This document shows positions 1-12,049 of a DNA stretch of 64,000 nt, piece by piece. The stretch spans positions 2,885,352 to 2,949,351 of the forward strand of contig NW_006768767.1 in the NCBI RefSeq assembly GCF_000204055.1, in the 5' to 3' direction. The translations under genes were made by a program, and so were the position numbers. The notes below the pieces were generated by a model. The model ran no database searches. It was not told where the DNA came from and worked only from the letters and a program-made list of their open reading frames with translations. Origin of the DNA: Melampsora larici-populina 98AG31 (lineage: Eukaryota > Basidiomycota > Pucciniomycetes > Pucciniales > Melampsoraceae). Position 1 is the stretch's first letter. Each line of letters starts with the position of its first letter.

Positions 1-1103
1 GAAAGATCAATGTTTCCCAATCGAAGAGAATCTGGACAACTTTCAAGAAGATGAAGATCTTAATGATTTGAGTCATCTTGATTACGAACAATATGAAAGA
101 AATCAAGATGAGGCAGATGAAGATCATGAAGCCGATCTCAGGCCACCTTCACCAGGTGTATCATCCATTGGTCCATCGTCCAGATATTTTCATGAACACA
201 CGATTGCGAGCCAAGAGTCTATCAAAGTAAGTCATGATCTCTTCGTTGCTACGCTTTGAGAAGTCCAGTACTCTCAGACCGTTCCATGATCGACATATGA
301 CTTTTGTATAAGTGGCTAATCTGGCATTGGTGTTGCATCAGTCTCGCGGTAGCATGCGTCCATCTCCTTCGCCAACCGACAGTGAGAAACGAAACCGTCT
401 GCTTCGTGATCTTGGCTTTGGTGACGAAGGTCACATTGAGGAAGCCGATCAAGCGCCATGTTCATCGATTGAAGTCATCCAAGGTCCTAAAGCATCAACT
501 TCCAAGCCGACAAAGGCACCAAAATCTAACCTGTTTAGACCTTCGACTTCAGATATCTCATACCAAGATCAGGATGACGATGATGATGATGATGATGATG
601 CTGAGATTACAATAGTACGCAATACAACAACATCTTTGGTTCATGAACCTCGCCAAAGCCCGGAGGAACAATTAAGATTGATTGGGATCGTAGTCGATGA
701 TGAACCATCAGAGGGACTTGCACCACTGATGACCTCTTGGCCACCTGCCATGCGTAATATATGTAAGTTAAAACCTGAATCTGATTCAGCCACTATACGC
801 AAACCAACATTTCGACACATTGACTTTTTATATCAACTTGAATCAGTTCGTAAAATGGCAGGATTAGGTATCTCAAAAGGAAAAGCTAGAGAAGGTTTAG
901 ATCATCAAGAGATTAATGAAGAAGAACAAATTCAAGCTTGGCAAGCGATCTTGGCTAAACAACAAAAGAAAGCTAACACTCATTCTTCTTCTTCAACGTT
1001 TAATAAGAAACGAAAGACTTGGTATAATTCATCGGTTTGGAAATCTAAGAAAAAAACTAGACATGTGAAAGGTACTAGAAGAACAAAAAGCAAGTCTAAA
1101 TAA
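1..1103 (+). CDS. Hypothetical protein, 3' part (5' end outside window)
   Basis: The reading frame is open from base 2, so the gene starts upstream of the window. Two exons are seen: 2-226, then a phase-0 intron 227-341 (GTAAGT...TGCATCAG), then 342-1103 ending in TAA. The visible protein is about 328 residues. The first part is acidic (many D/E). A run of GAT codons at about 575-600 encodes an Asp tract. The middle part has a Trp/Pro patch (SWPPAMRN) and a predicted-helical stretch around FRHIDFLYQLESVRKMAGLG. The last 50 residues are strongly basic (KKRK, KSKKKTR, RTKSKSK) and look like a nuclear or nucleolar localisation tail. I do not recognise the family; a chromatin or ribosome-biogenesis role would be a guess from composition alone. 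The splice join keeps the frame, which supports a real gene. Confidence 0.75.
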
Positions 1104-1511
1104 ATGAATAAATGATTTCATAGTGATTGATTGATCTATTCAAAAACATGATACATAGTAGTTCCGTTTGATTAGATTTAGAATGATTTTCTTTCAGTTG
1201 GTTTCTGGTCATGATAAGTAAATGTATAGTTGATTGTCAAACAGGGTTTTTCTTAGAAAAGATAATGTTTTATGTATACATATTTCTTTACTTTGATCTT
1301 GGATTTCTTACTCTATAAATCTTTTATGAATGTTTTATAACTTTCTAGTGTTTAGTTTGTTAAATTTGCTCATGAATATGGACTTTCAACTGGTCTTAAA
1401 CATTGTTTTCGTCTTTTACTACATCGATCTTGATTTTTTTAGTCTCAAACACATCAGCATACAGGTACTACTGGCAGATCCTGTACGCATACAGGCTCGA
1501 TGACGCCATAA

Positions 1512-1594
1512 GCCTTAGTAGCTCAGTGGTAGAGCGTTTGCCTAGTAATGAACTTGGCAGCAAAAGGTCCAGTGTTCGACTCACTGTTGAGGCA
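1512..1594 (+). tRNA. tRNA-Thr (anticodon AGT) with 11-nt intron
   Basis: A full cloverleaf can be drawn. The acceptor stem is GCCTTAG/TTGAGGC, the D arm GCTC...GAGC, the anticodon stem TTTGC/GCAAA, and the T arm CAGTG-TTCGACT-CACTG, with discriminator A at 1594. The loop reads CTAGTA up to the canonical intron position 37/38, giving anticodon AGT at 1544-1546. The intron is 1548-1558. A box (TAGCTCAGTGG) and B box (GTGTTCGACTC) are present. A T-rich tract (TTTGTTTTTG) follows the 3' end and can act as a Pol III terminator. The anticodon loop CTAGTAA is the one usual for eukaryotic tRNA-Thr(AGT). Confidence 0.93.
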
Positions 1595-3817
1595 TTTGTT
1601 TTTGTTGTCTGTGATGTTGAAGCGTGTCATTTCAGATGTACAAGTTTTTTTGAGCTGTGATTTTATCTGTCTTGGTAAGATGACTTGTAATTTGGGATGT
1701 GTCACTGTTTAATGGAAATCAGTTAAGGTGCAGTGGCATGGGTTGTTGTGTTTACTCTGAGACTTAACCCTAGTTTGACTAGAGGGTGGTGGGTGGGAAA
1801 AAAGGAAATTGAACAAAGATTTATAACTGACAACAAAAAAAGTTGAAACTTCAAAAAAACAGGCAGTGAAACTGTATATTTTTTTGTCTATATGTGAGTA
1901 CTGTTTTTAAATTTTTAAGAAAAGTGGTGAGGATTATAACAACTTGGCACAATTTTCTGGAAAGGAACTGAGGGAAACCACTGATTTACTTGCAAGGATA
2001 GGAGGAGGAGAAAAATTGAATTGAGACTGGCACAGAGCCTTCCGTTGGGGTGGTTGTTGTGATTTCCATTTCCTTTGCGCCTCTTTTGAGATCACACAAC
2101 AACCTTTGTCTGTGTCCCTCACCTGTCACAGATTCCCTTCTGATAATACTCTGTACCATCTACAAGTAAAATAGTCCTCCCATTAACCCACTCACTTGGA
2201 ATTTGTAGACTCTTCAAGACTCACCCCAACATAGACAAGTACTAATGTGTGGGGTTTTATAGTTGCCCAATGGCAAATCCTAGTGTCTTACTCATTGAAC
2301 ATCATTCACTGTGTCTGTATCCTTGTAGCATGTCAATGTGTACACGCAAAGGACTTTTCTTAGACCCTCAGAGTCAAAAGACCCTTCAAAGAGGTTCCAC
2401 AGCAGGTGCATCTTCCCCTTATCAACTGGGACGTTGACACTCAGTTGAGTCCAGCTGCTGACAAAGGATTCCATAAACCCTATAACTAAATTATTATTCA
2501 CCAAGGTTTCTCATCAAGAATCTCAGTCTGATTCTGACCAAAAGACTTTGAGATTTGTTTCAAAACTCTTGGTGTGTAAACATTGATGTGCTACAAAGAT
2601 GTTGACATTGTGAGTTCTTGTGCGCAGAATTGCCTTTGAAAGTTCTAGACCCCCAATTGGTTAGAGTCTGGCTTCTCTTTCTCAGATTTACTCCAAAGAT
2701 GTTTCTGGAACTGGCAGGCTGAACTTGTATATCTTATACTTAACTGATACATCTGCAAGTAATCCAGATGGAAATTGTACAATACTAACATGGCCTTTGA
2801 AAAACTGTTGTCTGTTCCTAGTTCAAACTCCTCTAAGGGTTTCAGAAACTGACACTTCATAGAATAAAATCTTGTAAAGCAGTCTGATCAAGGGCTGATG
2901 TTGTGATTCTGGAGACTCTCTTTGCCTGGTTATTGTGTTTTTATTTGAAAGCAAATTCAAAAACTTATTTGATATTCTATTTATCACAAAAAATGAAATA
3001 AACCAACACAATACAAAAACTTGAAACTTTGTGACAACAAAAGTAAGAGAATAACAAAAAGATAGCTTGGCTAGCAGCAATATATCAAAAGTCAAAAGAT
3101 AGCTAGAAAGAAAGAGAAAAGAATTTGTGATAGTAGAAGATAAAGAAAGGGACTGTCATGATATCCCAGAAAAATCCCTTGAGGTGTTGAACAGATGGCA
3201 TGTGAAGCACAAGCAACAGTGAATGATCCAGATGATATGATCAATTGACCAAAAATATATAAATGATCACCAGTGCTGTAAGCAGATGTGACTTTGACTT
3301 GACCATAAAGGGTAGGCCTTTATACTTGACAGTGGTATTAGAGGTGACCAAGGTGTAGTACTAGGAACAACTTTTCCATAGTTGGGACTTTTAATGGCCA
3401 ATCAATTGAAATTCCTGGGCACTAGGAGCAAGCTTACATACAGGAATAGGTCAAAAGTGCCACTAGTGATGTAGCCACAACAATCAATGTGTAAGCTTTT
3501 GTGTTACACTATGGGTCAACCTTTTGACAGGCCCAATGTCAAATTGATCTACAATTGTTTTCAAATCAAAATGATCTCAAGTTTATATTGGTTCAATATT
3601 GGAGACCTGATGATTAGCCTCCGCTGGCAGGCAGCCAACAGACCTCTTTTCCAGCACTTTTGTTTTTTCCATTCATATTTGATATGCCCCTCTGGGTGTC
3701 CATAAGCTGTATGTTACTTGAAATGAATGCCTACCTGCCCAAGCAAGTAGGGTGTTACCTGAAAGCATCTGATTGGGCACACTTGAATCAGACCAGCCAG
3801 AGCCACCCCTAGCCACC
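1595..3817. other. Gene-free interval with a diverged dispersed repeat
   Basis: I see no convincing gene here; the open frames are short and lack splice support. Bases about 2300-2420 resemble 51380-51490 (shared stretches around TGTAGCATGT and ACACGCAAA/ACACACAAA, both followed by a CTTT-rich segment), so both are probably decayed copies of one transposable element. Confidence 0.4.
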
Positions 3818-4262
3818 CTCAACTCAGGATGAGCCCCAACCCCTGAATGCCGGGGACTGGGCTGCCCGGCCCACCAACTTTTTTTCAAAAGTCAGAACGA
3901 GGACCGACCCCGGTATTCCCTGAGCTTTTTGTGGCTCAAAGGTCAAGCCTGGCTCCTGTACCCTGACCCCCAACAAACTACCAAATCCCCGGAAATTACG
4001 GGGATCCCCGAGTCCCTGGTTATTTGCGGCAGAAACTGCTGAGCACAACCTCTCCCAAGCGTGTATTTATCCGCATTTCACAGCTTGATTTTTCCTCGGG
4101 TTCCCTGAGGAGAGTCACTTTTTTTGACTCTCAGAACGACCCCAGGGCCCAACAATCCCCGTGGTTCTGTGACCCTTCAAAGGCCAGAACGACCCCCCAA
4201 CCCAACGGGCTGTCCCCCGGGTATCCCTGATTTGGCGGGTCTCGGGGCTCATCCTGACCCTC
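3818..4262. repeat. GC-rich inverted-repeat element (possible MITE)
   Basis: A block clearly richer in G+C than its surroundings is bounded by inverted copies of TCAGGATGAGCCCC (3825-3838) and GGGGCTCATCCTGA (4244-4257). Outside this core the arms match only imperfectly (CCACCCTCAAC versus CCCTCAACCC). No coding potential is seen. The boundaries are approximate and I found no clear target-site duplication. Confidence 0.45.
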
Positions 4263-4827
4263 AACCCACTCCTCAATTTGAATAAATTGATTTCATTGTA
4301 TTGGTCAAGGTCTCAGGGCCTGTCAATCAGTCACAGAACCAAACAGGTCTGATACTATAATGATATTGAACCAAGATAAAATTGAAGTCAAGAATTTAAT
4401 TTGAGTCAATTTGATGTCATATCAAGATCAGGCCAGATGGCCTCAAATCATGATCATTGCTGACCCATATTGTACATTTGTTTGCACTGCTGTGCTATCT
4501 ACCATCTCCAAAATAATTAAACTCCTCATTACCATTGTCATTGAAGATGCTCTTTACCTTAACTCCAATTCTTCCCACTTAGTTTTCACTCTCAAAGGAA
4601 ATCATCAAAATACTTCTCCTTACTATGTAGTATTCTCACTATATTTGAGATCTTCTACCATATTCATCTCCTTGATCAAGTATACAAATCTTTTTTGGCC
4701 AGCCCACCTCTCCCTTTTGTATATATAATTTGTAAAAAAAAATAGGGCCACCCCATAGCAGACTGGTTTATCAATGCCTTTGAGGTATTGCTTATGTAAC
4801 TAAAGCTATTCTGCAATAGTGTCTTTA

Positions 4828-5002
4828 GCCGTGTTCATGCCAAACCCGGTTGACTCAAAGACCCAGTACACCCAGTTGCGTTTTTAGTGGTAACTTTGTG
4901 TATCTATGTAGTGACAGCTCTTGACAGCTTCCAGCCAAAAAGTCAACTGGGTGTACCGGGTGTACCGGGTTTTTGTGCAAATGGGTTTGGTTTGAACACG
5001 GC
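4828..5002. repeat. MITE with TA target duplication
   Basis: The terminal inverted repeats are GCCGTGTTCATGCCAAACCC at the left and the complement of GGGTTTGGTTTGAACACGGC at the right (18 of 20 match). Both ends are flanked by TA, the signature of Tc1/mariner-type insertion. The element is about 175 bp, non-coding, and directly abuts the next TA-flanked element, sharing its TA. Confidence 0.7.
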
Positions 5003-5004
5003 TA

Positions 5005-5170
5005 CAGTCGAGTCTGATATAACCAATACCCAAAAAATTGTATCGGTTTTCACGGAGTATCGGTTTTGTCAGAGCCAACTTCACTGAAAATTTTAAAAAA
5101 ATGGCCAAAAATTATTGGTTTTGCCAAGATTATCGGTTTTGACAGCTATCGGTTATATCAGAGTTGACTG
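5005..5170. repeat. Second TA-flanked MITE, abutting the first
   Basis: The ends are CAGTCGAGTCTGATATAACC and the complement of GGTTATATCAGAGTTGACTG, two mismatches in 20, flanked by TA on both sides (5003-5004 and 5171-5172). The interior has several copies of a TATCGGTTTT-like motif. The terminal sequence begins CAGT as in many Tc1/mariner/pogo elements. No open frame. Confidence 0.7.
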
Positions 5171-7019
5171 TATTGCAACTAGAGCTCCATGCCCCAATTC
5201 TAGGTAAAACCTTCTCATCGGGATTTTTAGCACAGATCAACAACAAGCAACCAAACTAATTCTACACCACCGGGCAGCCTTTGAGCGAAAAAGGGCTGCC
5301 AGAGTGCGATCAAGGGCTACGTGAATTTCACCGAGCAATCGACTTGGATCGCAGGTGAAAATCAGCAATGTTGAAAGCTTTGCAAGTTTGAATCACATCA
5401 ATGCAATGTCACAACTGGCAGTAGTAAGACCACGCTGCCATCAGGTCGCAAACAATAGGTAACAGATCCATGTTTGCCACATCAATCGCCGTGTGATTTC
5501 CACATCAGCTCTGGCCACCATCTGATCACCTGAGGACCTCATCGTAGCCATAGCACACACTGCCTCATAACTGCACAAATATTCCACTCAAGATCACATT
5601 GTGATTGAGAGTTGAGATGAAGATATTAGGTAATCTGTGTGCTGTGCAGTTGACCCCAGTTGACTGTTGTCCTGAGCTTACAACATGATATGATGTCATT
5701 AAGATGTCATTCATCATATCACTCAATGTTTTGGTATAAAAAGTGTTTGAACTTCGACCTCTCGATGAAATCCAAAATATCTCATTCATCCCTTTACACT
5801 TTTTTCTACATATCATTATCATCTCATCCTTCTCTACTAACTTCTACTACTTACAGATCTTCTCGATGGTCATTGACTACTTTTAAAGACATTCCTGAAC
5901 ATTTTTCACGGATCTTTTTCATTTCAAGATCAGTTAAACTTGTCATCTTGCATCTCATATTCTAGACTTCTTTCAATCACTTGAACTCTGTCATCTCGAG
6001 TACTCACCAGTCAGTATCAGTTGAATGTATTTTCAACCTTTCATCTATCACATATCCAATCAATCAACTCTTTTATGTCTTGTTTACTTACATTTTTACG
6101 CATATGAACAAGAGATTTAGGAACATGATATCCAAGGCAAGACTGATTGAACTAAATGTAGGATGGTAGCAGGGAATTATTCAACTTGAAAAGATGTTAT
6201 ATCACTTTGAGTGTGTTTGATTTGGTCATGATCTCCTGAGGGAGTAATTTGTTTTTGTTTTTCAAGTTTGTATCCTGGCTAGCCCACGCTCCTGACCGAT
6301 CCGATTTGGATCGGTCAGGAGATTTCTTTTGATCCTCTTGTAAGCCGAACGACATCGCAATCACGCAAAGCCCACATAAATGCTCCGTGGTTGCCTGTTG
6401 GAGTACGCCCATGTGGTGGAATGCAACGGCGTGGTCACCAGAATGGAAGGTGAATGCTATGAAGCAAATGGCCACATCACCGATTGTATCCAGTTGACGC
6501 AGTGAAGCGCTGTGGTGTTCACAGCGCTACCACGCGGGCGGTACTGTGAAACCCATGTGGTTCATGGATTGCAGTCGCGACATGACTCACCTCTCGTGAA
6601 TGCCACGTGAACCACTATAGAGCCAAATGGCGACGTGGAATTCACGCCGCAACTGCCCCGTGGTGTAGGGACTCAACGCAGTAAGATTGACTGATTTTGA
6701 GACAAAGGGAATAGGACATTTTTGGATGGGTTGGGGCTCACAATAATTCCAGGGCTTCCCAGATGGAAAACCCCACTTGAAAAAACCAAAAAATTCATAT
6801 GAGTTTTTGATGTTCGTGGTACACTATTGTCTTTCTCAAACATTTGTGTTGCTGCAGTGGTCAAAACCAACCAAAAGGTTTTGTATTCTTTATATTCTCA
6901 AAATGAGCAGAGAAACAAAACTTGGTCAAGAAGAAAACCCAGTTTTGCATCATGAATCCATGATGCACTTGTAAAAAAAATACATCATTCTCAAATCAGC
7001 TGTATAGGTGAGTCTGTAA
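5171..7019. other. Gene-free interval; possible orphan promoter and one strong hairpin
   Basis: Around 5730-5960 a TATAAAA box (GGTATAAAAAGTG) is followed by a pyrimidine-rich stretch that looks like a fungal promoter with 5' leader, but no downstream coding exon chain could be built. A perfect 13-bp inverted repeat lies at 6289-6321. No gene is supported. Confidence 0.35.
6289..6321. repeat. Perfect hairpin, 13-bp arms
   Basis: CTCCTGACCGATC (6289-6301) and GATCGGTCAGGAG (6309-6321) are exact reverse complements around a 7-nt spacer. There is no T-run that would make it a Pol III terminator and no adjacent gene. Confidence 0.6.
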
Positions 7020-7325
7020 GAGCACCCACTATGGTTGCGTTAACTCGGTGATTTAGCGTTACCCTAACGCTAAAATACCAACAGGTCCACTATGGACCTG
7101 TTTTAGACCTGCGGTCCGTACGGCTGCGTCAAGTCTTGCACTTCGTGTGCTCAGATTTACGCAAGCCTACGACTTGATTTATCGTAGGAACTAGGGAAAG
7201 CAGACGATAAATCATCCCATAGTGGATTTCACGCGGTTACCAACTTTGGTAAAACACGCATGATCAAACTTCGCGCTCAGGAACGCAAACTTTACGATAA
7301 AACACTCCCACCATAGTGGGTGCTC
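7020..7325. repeat. PIF/Harbinger-like MITE with TAA target duplication
   Basis: The left end GAGCACCCACTATGG and right end CCATAGTGGGTGCTC are perfect 15-bp inverted repeats. TAA flanks both sides (7017-7019 and 7326-7328), the 3-bp target site typical of PIF/Harbinger. The 306-bp interior contains further CACTATGG-type inverted motifs (GTCCACTATGGACCTG, CCCATAGTGGATTTC) and has no coding capacity. Confidence 0.8.
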
Positions 7326-8149
7326 TAAGTGCCTTGCTCGAGTGCTCCCGAGGGCGAGGGACTTAATTAAGTTTATGTCTGCTTGCACCAACCGATATGT
7401 GCAATTTGAGCTGGAATACCTCGACAGTTGAAGTGGCGAGCCAAAGACTGTTGTGATCACGCCATTTTCCACCCATTTTCGCAGAGGTGCTGACTGGAGA
7501 ATGGTCAATGGCCACTGAAAGGTCAAGTCGAATTTACAAATGAATATGTACATAACCAGTCCGCTTTGATAACGAACTCTTGATTTGAGTTTGGTCTAAT
7601 CGGCCTAATCTCCGCTGGTAATGGTGATTGAGCGATCCTCATCGTCCAAGAGATGAAGCTTAGATTACTTATCATGAGAGCTCATGAGTCATTGAAGCAT
7701 GTGCAATAGATTCCAGGATATCTTGATGGTGGAATTTCCAATCCTCAAAGCTCAATCATCTTGCTTCCACTTGTGGTGTATCACCGTCTCAACCAATCAG
7801 AACAGAAATCAGAAAACCAAGGAGAGACCGAGCAAGAAAATTGAATAATTCAATTCAATCTAATTCGACGTTTCTATACAAACTTAATACTTCATCCCCT
7901 TCACTTAAACTCATTCGACCGACGCCCAGGGTCTCCTTGATTGTCACGCTGTGATTGTTGAGGTCTTTCTTTTTCTCATTGCTTCGGGCGCGGCCAGTAC
8001 ATAATCCTGGTTTCCCCGCAGAAGATAACTGTAATCCCTTCGACAACCATTCCTTTTCGCCATCTTCTCATCACTTCAAAGTTCGTATCATCAAACCGCG
8101 TTCACCTTTCGATCTCAGTTAACTCTTAACTTCAAGACAATCAATTGAA
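7326..8149. other. Intergenic / promoter of the small gene
   Basis: No gene is seen in 7326-8000. The last 100 bases before the ATG at 8150 are pyrimidine-rich (TCTTCTCATCACTTC, TTCACCTTTCG) as usual for fungal core promoters and leaders. Confidence 0.4.
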
Positions 8150-8572
8150 ATGCCTACAATCACCTCTGGTGAGCACTTACCCACCTTCTTTTGTCCTTTC
8201 TTACATATCACGCGGCTCAAAGGCCGTCAAGCTCGCATAGATCATATCCACTCATCTTTCGCTTGTCCTTTATCTGATAGGTGGATTATTTAGCAATCAA
8301 GCTCGTAGCAAGAAACCAGAATTCTCTGAATTGATTTGGTCTGGACAACAGTTACTACACCAACAAACCACACAAAATCAATCTGCTGAATCTTCGAAAG
8401 AACTTGTGAAACGTAACACTGTAAGGCCCTACTTCGAGTCCTCACACAGACAGCATTGAAACTGATCTTTTCACTGACTTCGTCGTGGACTCGTGATGGA
8501 ATCTAACAGGCTGGTTCAGTGGCCTCTAGTGAATGTGGTTCTGATGACGAATCACGAGTTCAATCTACTTGA
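8150..8572 (+). CDS. Small three-exon gene, 73-residue protein of unknown function
   Basis: The exons are 8150-8168, 8281-8420 and 8510-8572 (TGA). Introns start GTGAGC and GTAAGG and end GATAG and AACAG; phases are 1 and 0 and the frame is kept throughout. The protein starts MPTITSGGLFSNQARSKKPE. It has a small central helix-prone part (FSELIWSGQQLLHQ) and an acidic Ser-rich tail (SECGSDDESR). There is no signal peptide or membrane segment. The first exon is only 19 nt, so simple ORF searches miss it. The leader before the ATG is pyrimidine-rich and the gene sits 0.6 kb upstream of the mitochondrial carrier on the same strand. I do not recognise the family. A chance chain of three in-frame exons with good splice sites is possible but unlikely. 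Confidence 0.6.
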
Positions 8573-9163
8573 ATCCGATTGGCCCAATTCCTTATCACAA
8601 CATCCTTTCGATTTCTCGGGCCTTGTCCCATTATTTTCTATGTAAACTACCCAACTCAAGTTATCATCCTTATCTGCTTACAGAATTCTAGAGTTTGTCT
8701 TCGTACCTTTTCTGCTGCTGCTTATTTATTGCCCACTTGGTAGTGATCGAGATACCAGATAGCTCTATATTAGACTTATCAGACTCGTCCTTTTTGTGGT
8801 ATTTTCAACTTGTCAAAATGTTTTGTATCAGCTGGAGAGGTTTGATGTAATAGAAGCTATCAAAACAGCGAATGAGGATGATTGACTCTTACCACAAGCT
8901 TTTCCAGACTTGAACTACCCACATACTACAGGTGTCTTCCAACTTCTCCTTGCCATGGGGGTTTATCGGCCAGTGATGTTCGAACTTATGAGGAGGTGAG
9001 ACGTGTGAAAGGTGAGTAAGTGGGAGGTGTGAATGGGATGTGAAAGTGCATGTGAAAGAGGAGATGGTAAACTATCTTGCCACTCTACAACAAAACCCTC
9101 ACTTGGCCTCTCTCGACCGATCACGTTCCACCAATTGTTTCAATATCAACCAAGTCAGCTCAG
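8573..9163. other. Intergenic region between the small gene and the carrier
   Basis: No coding exons are supported. This stretch must hold the 3' end of the small gene and the promoter and 5' leader of the mitochondrial carrier. No distinct regulatory motif stood out. Confidence 0.4.
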
Positions 9164-10922
9164 ATGGCTACGAACAGTAAGAAATATAGCCTATCAGCCG
9201 GTGAAGGCTTTGTAGCTGGTGCTTTGGGCGCTTGTGTGGCAGTAACGGTAAGTCATAATTCTCAAAGATGTCGATCGATCACTTCATAGCTAAATTGAAT
9301 GTTACTTTCTTCCTAATATCATGCCTCTGAACAGTTCACAAATCCGATGGAGGTGGCCAAGACACGGCTTCAATTAGATGGAGAACTTCAACAAAAAGGG
9401 TCACCCAAAACATACACAAATACCTACGATGTACTACGTAAAATTGCACGTGCTGAAGGTTTAAGGAGTTGTCAGCGTGGTCTAGGTGCTGCTGTGAGTT
9501 GAACCGTTTCAGTATCAATATTGCTATTCATCCATTATATCTTTCTACCAGTTCTGGCTTGTCATCTTGTACATCATTTCCCTTCCTCTCCTTCTATTTC
9601 TTTGGCTTCAAATAAAAAACAGGACGCAGATAAGAATTTCTTGCATCTTGATACTTTTCGAAGATGTCGCTCATTTTGAAAGCCAGGTCCACAAGCAGAC
9701 TGTGGTCGTCTCACTGACATACATACACGTACACACGCATGCACGCATGCACGCATGCGCACCCACGAATTTGTTTTATCGATGGTCCAATGAATATCTC
9801 AAAAACTTGTCAAATTCGCTGCAATGGGGCTTAGTATGCTTATCAATTTGCATTAAATGGCTCTCGACTAGGTACGTCACGAATATAATCAAAGGCTTCT
9901 TTCTTGACCCTCAGTTGATATCCACTTCGATAGCAATTATTGACCTTGATCTGGGTGTCTTCGATTATGCTGTATGTCTCATCCAGGATTTTATGAACCG
10001 ATTCGGAGTAACATAAGCTCGCTTAGTGGACACCATCCTTCGCATGTACAATTATGGTCTTCAGTTTCAGCCGGTGCATTATCAGGCGTCATCGGAGCCA
10101 TTTTTGGAAATCCTCTCTTTCTTGTCAAGGCTCGCCTACAGGCTTCAGCTTCGACCTCTCACTCATCTCGCTACGCATATCGTTCAGCGATCGATGGCCT
10201 TGCTCAAATCTTCCATCAAGAAGGATTGAAGGGTATGATGAGAGGAGTAGATGCCTCTATGTTAAGGACTGCGATGGGCAGCTCGGTCCAATTACCCGCC
10301 TATAATTACGCCAAAACTAATCTCACTCCATATTTTGATCCAAATTCGGTTTGGCTGTATATTGCTTCAAGTTCTTTCAGTGGGATGTGTGTCTTGACAG
10401 CAATGCAACCAGCTGGTATGCACAAAATCATTTGAATAAACAATAATTGACACATTTTAATTGACTTGTAGTTGTACTGTCTCAATTATCATAAATCTAG
10501 ATACTACACTTACAAGAATGTACAATCAGCCAACTGACCCAGGAAAAAGGTTATACAAGAATCCGTGGGATTGTCTCTGGAAGACAATCAAAATCGAAGG
10601 ATTCACTGGACTGTTTGCTCTCTTTGCTCCTCAATGACGACGTAGAAGCCAAAATCCTGACTCCTGCCCGTCTGTTATTCATTTTGTTTGTAGGTATAAA
10701 GGATCTACAGCTCACTTCTTTAGAATTGCCCCGGTAAGTTTTCATCTTTTTAATGAATTGGTATCTCCGGGCCATCTGCTTTTTGCAAGTTCGTAAGGAA
10801 GACTGATGTCTCGAAATGCGATACTTTGGATCCGGGTTTTTCAGCATACTATCATCACTTTGGTAGCAAATGAGCAGATCATTCAGTGGTGTTGGTTCCC
10901 ACCTATTAGATCTCCAGCATGA
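9164..10922 (+). CDS. OAC1: Mitochondrial carrier, oxaloacetate/sulfate type (OAC1-like)
   Basis: Seven exons: 9164-9247, 9335-9493, 9835-9871, 9987-10415, 10501-10612, 10694-10733, 10845-10922; 312 residues, close to yeast Oac1 (324). Exons of 37 and 40 nt make the gene hard to predict. It is an inner-mitochondrial-membrane solute carrier of the SLC25 family, with three repeats of two membrane helices each. The signature PxD/ExxK/R motifs are visible: NPMEVAK in repeat 1, NPLFLVK in repeat 2 (the variant usual for this subfamily) and PADTTLTR in repeat 3. Subfamily-specific matches to Oac1 are FALNGSRLGFYEPIRS, the GSSVQLPAYNYAK stretch and FFRIAPHT near the C-terminus. By homology it exchanges oxaloacetate, sulfate or related dicarboxylates; the substrate is inferred. 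Intron 2 holds a (CACGCATG)n microsatellite near 9730-9760. Splice sites are GT-AG, with a weak donor (GTTTGC) after exon 5. Confidence 0.92.
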
Positions 10923-12049
10923 GCGTTTACTCACGTTTCTTCATCTTGATCTGTCTTCAGGGTCAAAACGGATGCTGATAGCTTAAAGAACTACGACCAG
11001 AACACGATATAAATTGGAACTCAAAAATCTCAAATGTGTCCTCTCATCTCTCATTGTTGCGTTTGTATTTGATATAGATCTTTTTCCTTTGTGCCTCACT
11101 TTTGGTGTTGGGCCGGTGATTAAGGTGCATATGTTGACGATTGTTTGATTTTGAAGTGATTTTGGTTTACTGCACTCCTTTTATATATGATACGCACTCA
11201 TTTGGTAAGGATAGCTGAGATTAACATCTTTGATGAGAAGATAGATACCATTGTGTCTATCTGCATCATATAGTGAGAGGAGTGTCGTGTCACTGTCTTG
11301 TTATGAAGCTTGGTCGGTTTGCCCATGTGTTCAAATGTGCTCTGGGAGCACTTCCTCAGATGTCACATTCTACTTCGTACCAAAGGGAGGGCGTTGTCAA
11401 CCGACCCTCATTTGCGCTTCATGCAAAACGTGACCAGTCACTTGTAAGTTGTGGAGGAGGATCGTCGGATGTGCGCCACCATAGAAATGCCCGACTCGAC
11501 TGTTGTCAATACATAGCCACATCAACATGATTATACACGACTGCGACATAACGGTCACGTGATCAAGACTCTATAATACTATTTGTTTTCCATCTCGAAT
11601 TTCCACATGTTTGTGGAACCCGTTGTCTATTTTGCCAATACGTCTTGATTACTTGTCTGGTTGCTCACTATATCGCCTTATGACTGATCAACAACCTAGT
11701 TTTTTAGAGAAGATTGAAATCGACCTTCCATTTTCGGTAACAAAGTAAGCTAGGCTGGCAGTGGCAGAATACATATCATCCTGATCAACCGTGCAGTTTC
11801 GGCAAGATAAACAATGTGACTTGGTCGCGTAGAACCCGGCGAATCGACTTTCTCGTCACCCAAAGGAAGGGTTAAGGTTCGACGTCGAGCATGTTGCATC
11901 TCGGTCGGAGGTGAAGATATAACTAGAAAACTCTAGTTTTGGGTCTACATCTAGAAGACAAGAAGGTCCTTTTTCTATTTTCTTTCCTGACCTTTCACTT
12001 CTTTCACAATACAAACATTTTTTGAAATTGTATATTTTTTTCTCTCGTC
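10923..12049. other. Intergenic region between carrier and first GH43 gene
   Basis: Nothing coding is supported. The last 60 bases are T-rich (TTTTCTATTTTCTTTCC, TTTTTTTCTCTCG), typical of a fungal leader just before the ATG at 12050. Confidence 0.4.

Noticed and set aside
304..615. 103-residue plus-strand frame overlapping exon 2 of the first gene
   Set aside because: It is a shadow frame; the GAT repeat gives a poly-Met run in this frame, and the overlapping spliced frame is longer and has intron support.
9567..10016. 149-residue frame across the carrier gene
   Set aside because: It lies over introns of the OAC1-like gene and out of frame with its exons; the spliced carrier explains the region.
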